From assembly GCF_011516945.1 (NCBI RefSeq), contig NZ_WOTH01000017.1:1-64000 (forward strand): DNA of 64,000 nucleotides, in the 5' to 3' direction. The notes under the pieces are model-generated. The model was not told the DNA's origin and ran no database searches. It saw only the letters and a list, made by a program, of their open reading frames with translations. Of the stretch, positions 9,117-16,311 are shown piece by piece; position 1 is the first letter of the stretch; every line of letters starts with the position of its first letter. The position numbers and the translations under genes were made by a program. This DNA is from Acetobacter estunensis (GTDB lineage Bacteria; Pseudomonadota; Alphaproteobacteria; Acetobacterales; Acetobacteraceae).

Positions 9117-9146
9117 CGGAAAGCCCTCGTTGCGAGCGGCTTTCCG
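9117..9146. terminator. Shared terminator hairpin between osmC and dedA
   Basis: CGGAAAGCC (9117-9125) pairs with GGCTTTCCG (9138-9146), and an inner CTCG-TTG-CGAG extends the stem. It lies between convergent genes, 38 bases after the osmC stop and 15 bases before the dedA stop. There is no long T tract on either side, so efficiency is uncertain. Confidence 0.65.
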
Positions 9147-9160
9147 CCCGTTGCGGGATA

Positions 9161-9809
9161 CTATTCCGCTGCCTGTGGGAGTGATTTTGCCTCTGTCAGG
9201 GCCTGCTGGGTCAATCGCTTCTCGTTTTTCTTGAGAAACATGCCAGTGCCAAGCAGGCAGACGGCTGTCAGCACTCCGATCGCAATTCCAGTAGGGCCGG
9301 ACACCTGCGAGATCTTGCGGCCCAGCAGATAGGTGCCGAGCGCCCAGCCGCCGGCCCAGACCGTGCCGCCCATCGCGTTGAAGAGCATGAAGCGCTCCCA
9401 ACGCATGTCGCACGCACCCGCCAGAATGGCGACGAACACGCGGACAACCGAGACGAAACGTCCCAGAAAGACGATGGCGCTTCCGTGATGGCGGAACAGA
9501 TATTGCCCGAGGATGAGGCGTTCTGACGTGAGGCCAACGCGCGCGCCGTATTTTTCCAGCAGGGGAAGTCCGAAATGCCGCCCGATCAGGTAGCCGAAAT
9601 TATCGCCAATGATGGCGCCCGCAATGGCGGCCAGCGCTACGCCTTCGATCGCCAGATGGTGGGTCTTGAGACAGTAGAGTGAGGCCGTGATGATGCAGGT
9701 CTCGGCTGGTACGGGAATGCCCATGCTCTCCATGAGAACCAGCACGGTGACAATGCCATAGCCGTAATGGTGAAGCAGGCTGTCCAGATGATGAAGCAGG
9801 GGGAAACAT
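9161..9809 (-). pseudogene. DedA-family membrane protein with an apparent 5' frameshift
   Basis: The frame from 9745 downward encodes a DedA/SNARE-associated protein, an undecaprenyl-phosphate or phospholipid flippase family. Seen are ESMGIPVPAETCIITAS, GAIIGDNFGYLIGRHFG, FLGRFVSVVRVFVAILAG and GTVWAGGWALGTYLLG. The in-frame GTG at 9745 would remove the first 20 or so residues. The coding sense continues upstream in the same frame (LLHHLDSLLHHYGYGIVTV) with no ATG, GTG or TTG. The natural ATG at 9809 (MFP...) is one base out of frame across a five-C run at 9799-9803. Either a real frameshift or a base-call error is present; a rare start codon is the alternative. The rest of the protein looks intact. 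Confidence 0.75.
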
Positions 9810-10221
9810 CCTTGCGAGGGGAAGAAATCCCCACATGCCGACAGATGCGCCTTTGGGGGAAGGGGGGCTGTCGCATGTCTGCCTTCCCTGTGATGTCAGA
9901 GAGCGGCGGAGTGGACGGCATCGGCTGATGGGGGAAAGCCGATGCCGTCCGTAGATCCCGAGGGTGACGAAGTGAAGTGGACGGTTGGACACGGACGACA
10001 CCTGAGGGACAAGAATCATGGTATTGCGAACAATTATTATTTGCAAGAAAAAAGAGGCCGTGTTTCGTCATTCAGATGACCCATGGGATGGGAATTGTCG
10101 AAAATTCATGACCGTCAGGCTTCTCAAGGGGTGGTGCTGTGCCCCAATCGGGGGTCTTCTGAAGCGCCGTCATGCCAGAATGGGACGTGGCGGTTTGAAT
10201 GTTCACATGAGGAAAACCGAC
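9810..10221. other. Intergenic region upstream of dedA and the microcin-like gene
   Basis: About 410 bases between two divergently read genes. It holds a strong hairpin (9913-9950), an AT-rich stretch near 10020-10055 that could hold the promoter of the small peptide gene, and otherwise nothing recognisable. The peptide frame is open back to 10018, but that part has no leader-like or conserved features and is judged non-coding. Confidence 0.5.
9913..9950. promoter_or_regulatory. Perfect 14-bp stem-loop of unknown role
   Basis: GGACGGCATCGGCT (9913-9926) and AGCCGATGCCGTCC (9937-9950) are exact reverse complements around a 10-base loop. No T run follows on either strand, so it is not a standard terminator. 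It could be a structured leader, a dyad operator, or part of a dispersed repeat. Confidence 0.6.
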
Positions 10222-10542
10222 ATGCGTGACATCACTGACTGCGAACTCGATCAGGTCTCTGGCGGCAAGGGTTTCTTTGCCGATCTGTCCAGTGCGCTCA
10301 CAAAGGCCAGCAATGCGGTGGCATCGGCCGACAGCAGCCTGCTCAAGACAGCCGCCACGGCACAGACCGATCTGGCGTCCCACCCGCAGGCCGCCAAGGC
10401 CGCAGCGACCCTGTTCGGGGACGCCTCCACGGTTCTGACATCCGTGGAAAAGGGGCTCTCTAGCCTCGCAACGCTTGCTGCGAACACCAGCGTTTCGGTG
10501 ACGACGGGCTCCAATAGCGCTTCCGTTACCGTCACGGTCTGA
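10222..10542 (+). CDS. Double-glycine leader peptide, class II microcin-like precursor
   Basis: A 106-residue small protein. The ATG at 10222 (GAGGA upstream) gives a 15-residue leader MRDITDCELDQVSGG. It has the same length and spacing as the microcin V leader MRTLTLNELDSVSGG, with the Gly-Gly cleavage site of bacteriocin-exporting peptidase-ABC transporters. The predicted mature part of 91 residues starts KGFFADLSSALTKAS. It is Ala/Ser/Thr-rich, lacks Cys, and ends in a Ser/Thr/Val-rich beta-prone tail. Mature microcin V is of similar size. No immunity gene or CvaAB-type exporter is seen nearby, so the product may rely on a transporter elsewhere, or may be a non-antibacterial secreted peptide. 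The leader assignment is strong; antibacterial function is inference. Confidence 0.75.
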   Translation: MRDITDCELDQVSGGKGFFADLSSALTKASNAVASADSSLLKTAATAQTDLASHPQAAKAAATLFGDASTVLTSVEKGLSSLATLAANTSVSVTTGSNSASVTVTV

Positions 10543-10877
10543 GGATACGGGCTGGCCAAAGGCTCTTTGAGGGGACCGTCTGGCCAGCCTACCCACTTAT
10601 TCGCGTACCGGTGTGAGTGGCCCACGCTGCCACTCCATCGGTCATTAACCCTCTTTTTTCATTACATTTCATATATCGCGCACGGTCTGCCGGTCAGGGG
10701 AGTTGACCGGGAGAAGATTGCTCCGCCAATATTGTTTCGATAATGAAACTGGCATGGTCCCATGCAGGACCGGGAAACGGAGCAAGATGTCCTCGTCCAC
10801 CTTGATCGGCGCCTTCCTTCCTCTCTTCACAGGTGAACAGGGAACGACGTGTTGGGGCCGTGTACAAGGAGCCGCCT
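10543..10877. other. Intergenic region upstream of the polyamine transporter operon
   Basis: 335 bases. Just after the peptide gene, GGCTGGCCA (10550-10558) pairs with TGGCCAGCC (10581-10589), and GAGTGGC (10615-10621) pairs with GCCACTC (10629-10635), with a T6 run near 10656-10661. These may end the peptide transcript. A palindrome at 10690-10710 is listed separately. No conserved gene is present. Confidence 0.5.
10690..10710. promoter_or_regulatory. Operator-like palindrome upstream of potA
   Basis: CCGGTCA (10690-10696) and TGACCGG (10704-10710) form a perfect 7-7-7 dyad. It lies about 170 bases before the transporter start, the size and symmetry of a dimeric repressor site. It may control the ABC operon, but no cognate regulator is encoded next to it. 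Confidence 0.45.
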
Positions 10878-11903
10878 GTGCAGGATAAGGCGCCTGAGAT
10901 TGTCCCTGCTGTCAGCCTGCACAATCTGACGAAATCCTACGGACACGGAAAACCGGTTCTCAAAGGGATCGACCTTGAAATCTGGCCGGGCGAATTTTTC
11001 ACCCTGCTGGGGCCATCGGGTTCAGGCAAGACGACCACGCTGCGTCTTATTGGAGGTTTCGAGTTTCCCGATGCGGGTGAGATCAGCCTGTGCGGGGAGG
11101 ATGTGTCGCGTCTGCCGCCCTATCGGCGGGATGTGAACACGATGTTTCAGGACTACGCGCTGTTCCCCCATATGAGCCTGCGCGACAACGTGGCCTATGG
11201 CATAAAAATTCGTCGTGTGCCCGAACCGAAACGACGCGAACGGGCCACGCAGGCGCTGGAGATGGTGCATCTGGAAGGGGTGGCCGATCGGCGTCCCTCG
11301 CAGCTCTCGGGTGGCCAGAGGCAGCGTGTGGCGTTGGCGCGCGCGCTGGTGAACGAACCCTCCCTCATTCTGCTCGATGAACCTCTCGGCGCGCTCGACC
11401 TCAAGCTCCGCCGCGAAATGCAGGTCGAACTCAAGCGCATCCAGAAGCAGACGGGCATCACGTTTGTGTATGTCACGCACGATCAGGAAGAAGCGCTGAG
11501 CATGAGCGACCGGATCGCCGTGTTTTCAGAGGGGCGGCTTGAGCAGGTGGGAACGCCGCAGGAACTGTACGAACATCCGGCGAGCACCTTTGTCGCCTGC
11601 TTCATCGGCTCCTCGAACATCCTGACGGAGGCCGGTCAGGACATCCTGCTGCGTCCCGAGGATGTGCGCGTGGAGGCACAGGGCTATGTGCCGTCGCCCG
11701 ATGAGGCGGTCATGCCGGGAACGGTCACGGAAATCGCCTATCTCGGGCCGGTCACGCGATGCCGGGTAAGGGGAGCCTCGGAGGACGACAGCATTCTGGC
11801 CATCCTGCCGTCCCGTCTGGCGCGCGGGCTGCGTGAAGGTGAGCCTGTGGCGGCTGTGTGGTTTCGCGCGGCGGCCTATCGTCTCCCGGCCTCCGCTGCA
11901 TGA
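10878..11903 (+). CDS. potA: Polyamine-type ABC transporter, ATP-binding protein
   Basis: A 341-residue ATPase of the PotA/spermidine-putrescine class. Walker A is GPSGSGKTT (45-53), the signature [15 protein letters not shown], and Walker [15 protein letters not shown]-terminal TOBE domain follows ([12 protein letters not shown]). The GTG at 10878 is chosen because AAGGA lies 7 bases upstream; the frame is open to 10833 without support. It is first in a four-gene operon encoding ATPase, binding protein and two permeases. Substrate (putrescine, spermidine or a related amine) is inferred from family and from the downstream aminotransferase. Confidence 0.92.
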   Translation: MQDKAPEIVPAVSLHNLTKSYGHGKPVLKGIDLEIWPGEFFTLLGPSGSGKTTTLRLIGGFEFPDAGEISLCGEDVSRLPPYRRDVNTMFQDYALFPHMSLRDNVAYGIKIRRVPEPKRRERATQALEMVHLEGVADRRPSQLSGGQRQRVALARALVNEPSLILLDEPLGALDLKLRREMQVELKRIQKQTGITFVYVTHDQEEALSMSDRIAVFSEGRLEQVGTPQELYEHPASTFVACFIGSSNILTEAGQDILLRPEDVRVEAQGYVPSPDEAVMPGTVTEIAYLGPVTRCRVRGASEDDSILAILPSRLARGLREGEPVAAVWFRAAAYRLPASAA

Positions 11904-11941
11904 AAAACGTATTTTCTCTTCCTTTGAAAGGGACGATGACC

Positions 11942-13072
11942 ATGAAGGCTTTCACCGCATTTCTTCTCGCGACCGGCTGTTCGGTCGTCTCCCTCGCGGC
12001 GCAGGCCGCCGATCTGCCGGGCGCCATCGGCAAAGGAGAAGGGGATCTGAACGTCGTGGCATGGGAAGGCTATGCCGATGACGTTTGGGTCAAACCGTTC
12101 GAGCAGAGCACCGGCTGCAAGGTGCACCGCAAATATGTCGGGTCATCCGATGAGATGGTGGCTCTCACCCGGATGGGGGGCGGCAAGGGGTTCGATGTCG
12201 TGTCCGCATCCGGTGACGCGGCGCTGCGCCTGATTTTCGGACACAATGTGCAGCCGGTGAACATGAGCCTGATCCCGGCCTATGCCGACCTGATGCCCGA
12301 ACTCAAAGAACCGGGTTTCAACACCGTAAAGGGTGTGCATTACGGCGTTTCCTATGAATGGGGGCCGAATGTTCTCATGTGGAACACGAAGTTCCTCACA
12401 CAGGCGCCCAAAAGCTGGGCGGTGATCTACGACAAGACGTATGCCGGTATGATTACGGTGCCGGACAACCCGATCCAGATCGCGGATGCGGCGCTTTATC
12501 TTTCCCATGCCAAACCGGAACTCGGCATTATCGATCCCTACGAACTGACACAGGCGCAGATGGACGCGGCGGTGGCGCTGTTGAAGGAACAGCATTCGCT
12601 GGTGCGCAAATATTGGGCGCTGGCCTCTGACGAGATTGATCTGTTCAAGAGCGGGGACGCGCATGTCGGCGCCGCGTGGCCCTATCAGGCCAATACGCTG
12701 CGAGCGGCCGGTGTGCCCGTGCAGGACAGCGTCCCCGATGAAGGGGCGACGGGCTGGGCGGATAGCTGGATGATCAGCGCTCATGCCGAGCACCCGAACT
12801 GCGCCTATCTGTGGATCAATCACGTGCTGACGCCCAAAGTTCAGGCCCAGCAGGCGCTTTCCTTTGGCGAGACGCCCGCCAACACGAAAGCCTGTGCCGA
12901 GATGGACGCGCAGCAGGCGGGTTCGTGCAAGCAGTATCATGCCGATGCGTCTTCAGATTATTTCGCAAGCATCCATTTTTGGAAGACGCCTGTGAAAGAC
13001 TGCGGAAACGGCAAGAAAGAGTGTCTGGACTACGGGGCGTGGCAGCGTGCATGGCAGCAGGTCAAGCAGTGA
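11942..13072 (+). CDS. potD: Polyamine-type ABC transporter, periplasmic binding protein
   Basis: A 376-residue solute-binding protein of the PotD/PotF class. The signal peptide is MKAFTAFLLATGCSVVSLAAQAAD. The mature part has the family blocks VVAWEGYADDVWVKPFEQ, GGGKGFDVVSASGDAALRL and YGVSYEWGPNVLMWN. It has four cysteines in the C-terminal half, which may form disulfides. The ATG at 11942 sits about 9 bases after AAAGGGA. Other in-frame starts exist at 11900 (overlapping the potA stop) and 11936. It shares a GTGA overlap with the next gene. Confidence 0.92.
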   Translation: MKAFTAFLLATGCSVVSLAAQAADLPGAIGKGEGDLNVVAWEGYADDVWVKPFEQSTGCKVHRKYVGSSDEMVALTRMGGGKGFDVVSASGDAALRLIFGHNVQPVNMSLIPAYADLMPELKEPGFNTVKGVHYGVSYEWGPNVLMWNTKFLTQAPKSWAVIYDKTYAGMITVPDNPIQIADAALYLSHAKPELGIIDPYELTQAQMDAAVALLKEQHSLVRKYWALASDEIDLFKSGDAHVGAAWPYQANTLRAAGVPVQDSVPDEGATGWADSWMISAHAEHPNCAYLWINHVLTPKVQAQQALSFGETPANTKACAEMDAQQAGSCKQYHADASSDYFASIHFWKTPVKDCGNGKKECLDYGAWQRAWQQVKQ

Positions 13073-13923
13073 GCATGGGCCTGCGCCGTTATGCGGGCAA
13101 TCTGGCCCTTCTGGTCCCTCCGTTTGGCTGGCTGACGGTTTTCTATCTCGGTAGCCTGTTCATCCTGCTGCTGTCGGCTTTCTGGCAGGTCGATTCCATG
13201 ACGGGCGAGATCGTCCATGACTGGACGCTGGACAACTTCCGCGTCCTGTTCTCGGATGTGACGTATCGCATCGTGGCGCAGCGGACGATCGGGATTGCCG
13301 TGCTGGTCACGTTGACCGACATCGTTCTGGCATGGCCGCTGGCGTGGGTGATCGCCCGCAAGGTCGGCCCGCGGCTGAAACTGTTGCTGCTGGTTCTGGT
13401 GGCGCTTCCTTTGTGGTCGAGCATGCTGGCGCGCATTTATGCGTGGCGTCTGATCCTTGGGCATGACGGCGTGCTGAACTGGTTTCTGCATGAGGCCGGT
13501 CTGCCCGGGCAATCCATCGCTTTCACAAACGTGGCCTTGTGGCTGGTGTTTTCCTATCTCTGGCTGCCGTTCATGGTCATGCCGCTGATCGCAGCGCTTG
13601 AGCGTATTCCGGCTTCGCTGCTTGATGCGGCAGGTGATATGGGGGCCACGCCCTCGCAGGTGTTGCGGACCGTCATCCTGCCTCTGGCCGTGCCGGGCAT
13701 GGCGGCGGGGTCTATCTTCACTTTTGCCGTGACGCTGGGAGATTATGTCACCCCCATGCTCGTGGGCGGTGCCGGATCGGATTTCGTGGGCAACGTGGTC
13801 TATTCCAATGTGGGGGTTTCGGGAAATGTGCCGTTTGCTGCGGCTTTTTCTCTCCTTCTCCTCGTGGTGGTCGCGGGTTACATGCTGGTGGCCCGACGGT
13901 TCGGAGCGTTTGACGGCACATGA
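13069..13923 (+). CDS. potB: Polyamine-type ABC transporter, permease 1
   Basis: A 284-residue inner-membrane permease of the PotB/PotH type, with about six hydrophobic segments. The EAA loop reads LLDAAGDMGATPSQVLRTVILPL, shown here in two parts: LLDAAGDMGATPSQ and VLRTVILPLAVPG; it contacts the ATPase. The GTG at 13069 overlaps the potD stop as GTGA, and an ATG two codons later (13075) is an equally possible start. The stop overlaps the next permease by 4 bases. Confidence 0.9.
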   Translation: MSMGLRRYAGNLALLVPPFGWLTVFYLGSLFILLLSAFWQVDSMTGEIVHDWTLDNFRVLFSDVTYRIVAQRTIGIAVLVTLTDIVLAWPLAWVIARKVGPRLKLLLLVLVALPLWSSMLARIYAWRLILGHDGVLNWFLHEAGLPGQSIAFTNVALWLVFSYLWLPFMVMPLIAALERIPASLLDAAGDMGATPSQVLRTVILPLAVPGMAAGSIFTFAVTLGDYVTPMLVGGAGSDFVGNVVYSNVGVSGNVPFAAAFSLLLLVVVAGYMLVARRFGAFDGT

Positions 13924-14708
13924 ACGGGTCTTTGCGAAACATCGCGGTCTGGACGGCGGCGCTGGCTGTTCTGGCCTTCCTTCTGCTCCCCCTGTGTGTG
14001 GTGCTGATCTATGCCTTCGATGCGGCGTCCGTGCAGGTATGGCCCATTCGCGGTCTTTCGCTGAAATGGTTCGTCTCCACCTGGGCGGATGAGGAAGTGC
14101 GCAGCGCGCTGCTGATTTCGGTCGAGGTGGCGGGATTGGCCACGTTGCTGGCGTCCGTGCTCGGCACGCTGGCGGCTCTGGGCATGAACGGTCTGTCGTC
14201 GCGCATCGTGCAGGCCGGGTCGTTCTTTCTTACGCTGCCCATCGCAATGCCGGGTGTCCTCACCGGCATTGCGATGAACAGTTTTTTCACCACCTGCGGG
14301 TTGCCGTTCAATCTCGTGACACTGGTGATCGCTCACACCACGTTCTGCACGGTCGTGGTTTACAGCAACGTCATGGCTCGGCTCCGTCGTCTGTCGCCCA
14401 CATTGCTCGAAGCCGCGCAGGACATGGGAGCCACGCCGTTTCAGGGGTTTCTCACCGTCACGCTCCCGCTTCTGGGTGGGGCGATCATGTCGGGCATGCT
14501 GCTGGCCTTTGCCCTGTCCTTTGACGAGGTGATCGTCTCCACCTTCACGGCTGGCAGCGAGACGACTCTGCCGCTGTGGATCTTTGGCGCGATCCGGCTG
14601 GGGCAGCATATGCCGGAGGTGAACGTGGTGGTCTTTGCCGTCATGGCGGTGACACTCGTGCCTGTCGTAATGGGGCAGAAATTGGCAGCGTCGGCCTCTC
14701 GGGAATAG
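13920..14708 (+). CDS. potC: Polyamine-type ABC transporter, permease 2
   Basis: A 262-residue PotC/PotI-type permease, with an EAA loop LLEAAQDMGATPFQGF and six predicted membrane spans starting at AALAVLAFLLLPLCVVLIY. It starts at the ATGA overlap with permease 1 and completes the transporter. The 224 bases to the aminotransferase that follows leave room for a separate promoter, though no terminator hairpin with a T tract is evident between them. Confidence 0.9.
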   Translation: MNGSLRNIAVWTAALAVLAFLLLPLCVVLIYAFDAASVQVWPIRGLSLKWFVSTWADEEVRSALLISVEVAGLATLLASVLGTLAALGMNGLSSRIVQAGSFFLTLPIAMPGVLTGIAMNSFFTTCGLPFNLVTLVIAHTTFCTVVVYSNVMARLRRLSPTLLEAAQDMGATPFQGFLTVTLPLLGGAIMSGMLLAFALSFDEVIVSTFTAGSETTLPLWIFGAIRLGQHMPEVNVVVFAVMAVTLVPVVMGQKLAASASRE

Positions 14709-14932
14709 GCCCCATTGGGCTATCTTGGTGCTGATTCGTATCGGTTCATGTCGGAAATGTTCTTATTCACGTCGTGCGACTGGAAGCAAAACGCCGAACG
14801 GCTTATGGGGAAGCACGACGCGCACGGCATGTCCCGGTCGTGTCGAGGTGTGGTGTTCCGTTCGTCCGGTTCCTGCGCGGTGTTCCACCCGGCAGGGGCG
14901 GGCATGCGGTTTATGGGAATGGGAATAAGAAC

Positions 14933-16213
14933 GTGAGTACAGGCAAGAGCAACGCAGCCCTCGCCGCCCGTCGTGCGGCAGCGGTTCCTGTGGGTGTCGG
15001 TTCGGCCACCAGCATCTATGCAGATCGTGCACAAGGCGCTGAACTGTGGGACGTCGAAGGCCGTCGCATCGTGGATTTCGCTGCAGGCATTGCGGTGGTC
15101 AATGTCGGGCATCGTCACCCGCGCATTATCGCGGCTGTGGAAGCGCAGCTTGGCCGCTTCAGCCACACCGGTTTTCAGGTGGCGCCCTATGAGAGCTACA
15201 TCGAACTGGCTGAGCGCCTGAACGCGCTCGCTCCCATCGATGGTCCCGCCAAAAGCATCTTCTTCACGACCGGCGCGGAAGCGACCGAGAACGCCGTGAA
15301 GATCGCACGCGCCGCCACCGGTCGTTCGGGCGTGATCGCCTTCACCGGCGGTTTCCATGGTCGCACGCTGCTGGCTTCCGCCATGACCGGCAAGGTGAAT
15401 CCCTACAAGACGCAGTTCGGCACCATGCCGGGCGATATCTTCCATGCGCCGTTCCCCGCACGTGGCATTTCGGTGGCCGACAGCCTGCGCACGCTGGATC
15501 TGATGTTTGCCGCCGATGTCGATCCGTCGCGCGTGGCGGCCATCATTATCGAGCCGATTCAGGGTGAGGGCGGTTTCCGCGTGGTGCCTGAAGAACTGCT
15601 CAAGGGCCTGCGTGAGCGGTGCACCAAGCACGGCATCCTGCTGATCGCCGACGAAGTGCAGACGGGCTTTGCGCGTACGGGCAAGCTGTTCGGCATCCAG
15701 CATTCCAGCGTCAAGCCGGATCTCATCTCGGTGGCCAAGGCGCTGGGCGGCGGTTTCCCGTTGTCGGGCGTGGTTGGACGTGCGGAGATCATGGACGCGG
15801 TGCGTCCGGGCGGTCTGGGCGGCACCTATGGTGGTTCGCCGTTGGCCTGTGCGGCTGGTCTGGCCGTGCTGGACGTCATTGAGTCCGAAAAACTGTGTGA
15901 GCGCGCCGAGCATATTGGACACGTCATCAGCGAACGTGTCGCGGGTTGGAGCGAGCGTTCCGATCTGATCCCGGTCGGCAAGGCGCATGGTCGTGGCGCG
16001 ATGGTCGGTTTCGACGTGCTCAAGGCGCGTGGAACGGACGAGGTCGAGGCCGGTGGCGCGAGCAAGGTCTGCGCGGCGGCGGTCAAGGCGGGTGTGATCG
16101 TGCTGTCCTGTGGCGTGCTGGGCGAGACGGTGCGTCTTCTGCCGCCGCTGACCATCAGCGATGCAGTGCTCAACGAAGGCCTCGACTTGCTTGAGAAAGC
16201 TCTCAAGGCCTGA
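14933..16213 (+). CDS. gabT: Class III aminotransferase, 4-aminobutyrate transaminase type
   Basis: A 426-residue PLP enzyme of the GabT/PuuE branch, converting GABA and 2-oxoglutarate to succinate semialdehyde and glutamate. Seen are FTTGAEATENAVKIARAAT, the FTGGFHGRTLLASAMTGK block, LIADEVQTGFARTGKLF (PLP-ring Asp) and SVAKALGGGFPLSG (Schiff-base Lys). The GTG start at 14933 begins the conserved N-terminus; the frame is open upstream to 14774 without family features. Its place after a polyamine importer fits degradation of putrescine-derived GABA. Related transaminases act on other omega-amino acids, so the exact substrate is inferred. Confidence 0.9.
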   Translation: MSTGKSNAALAARRAAAVPVGVGSATSIYADRAQGAELWDVEGRRIVDFAAGIAVVNVGHRHPRIIAAVEAQLGRFSHTGFQVAPYESYIELAERLNALAPIDGPAKSIFFTTGAEATENAVKIARAATGRSGVIAFTGGFHGRTLLASAMTGKVNPYKTQFGTMPGDIFHAPFPARGISVADSLRTLDLMFAADVDPSRVAAIIIEPIQGEGGFRVVPEELLKGLRERCTKHGILLIADEVQTGFARTGKLFGIQHSSVKPDLISVAKALGGGFPLSGVVGRAEIMDAVRPGGLGGTYGGSPLACAAGLAVLDVIESEKLCERAEHIGHVISERVAGWSERSDLIPVGKAHGRGAMVGFDVLKARGTDEVEAGGASKVCAAAVKAGVIVLSCGVLGETVRLLPPLTISDAVLNEGLDLLEKALKA

Positions 16214-16256
16214 ATGACGGACTAAACGGGCGGGGGCCAGTGCCCCGTCCGATGCC

Positions 16257-16295
16257 AAAAAGGGCGTCCTTTCCCAGTGGGAGGACGCCCTTTTT
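16257..16295 (+). terminator. Intrinsic terminator after gabT
   Basis: AAAAAGGGCGTCCT (16257-16270) pairs with AGGACGCCCTTTTT (16282-16295), and an inner CCCA/TGGG extends the stem. It lies 43 bases after the gabT stop and 17 bases before the stop of the convergent SGNH gene, so it can serve both. Confidence 0.92.
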
Positions 16296-16311
16296 CGTGA
16301 TGGAAGACGGC

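Noticed and set aside
10703-10888. Small frame after the microcin-like gene, considered as an immunity protein
   Set aside because: It lacks the membrane segments expected of microcin immunity proteins, has no good start signal, and overlaps the potA start.
14720-16258. A 512-codon frame antisense to gabT
   Set aside because: Low-complexity composition with no motif; the plus strand encodes an intact aminotransferase.
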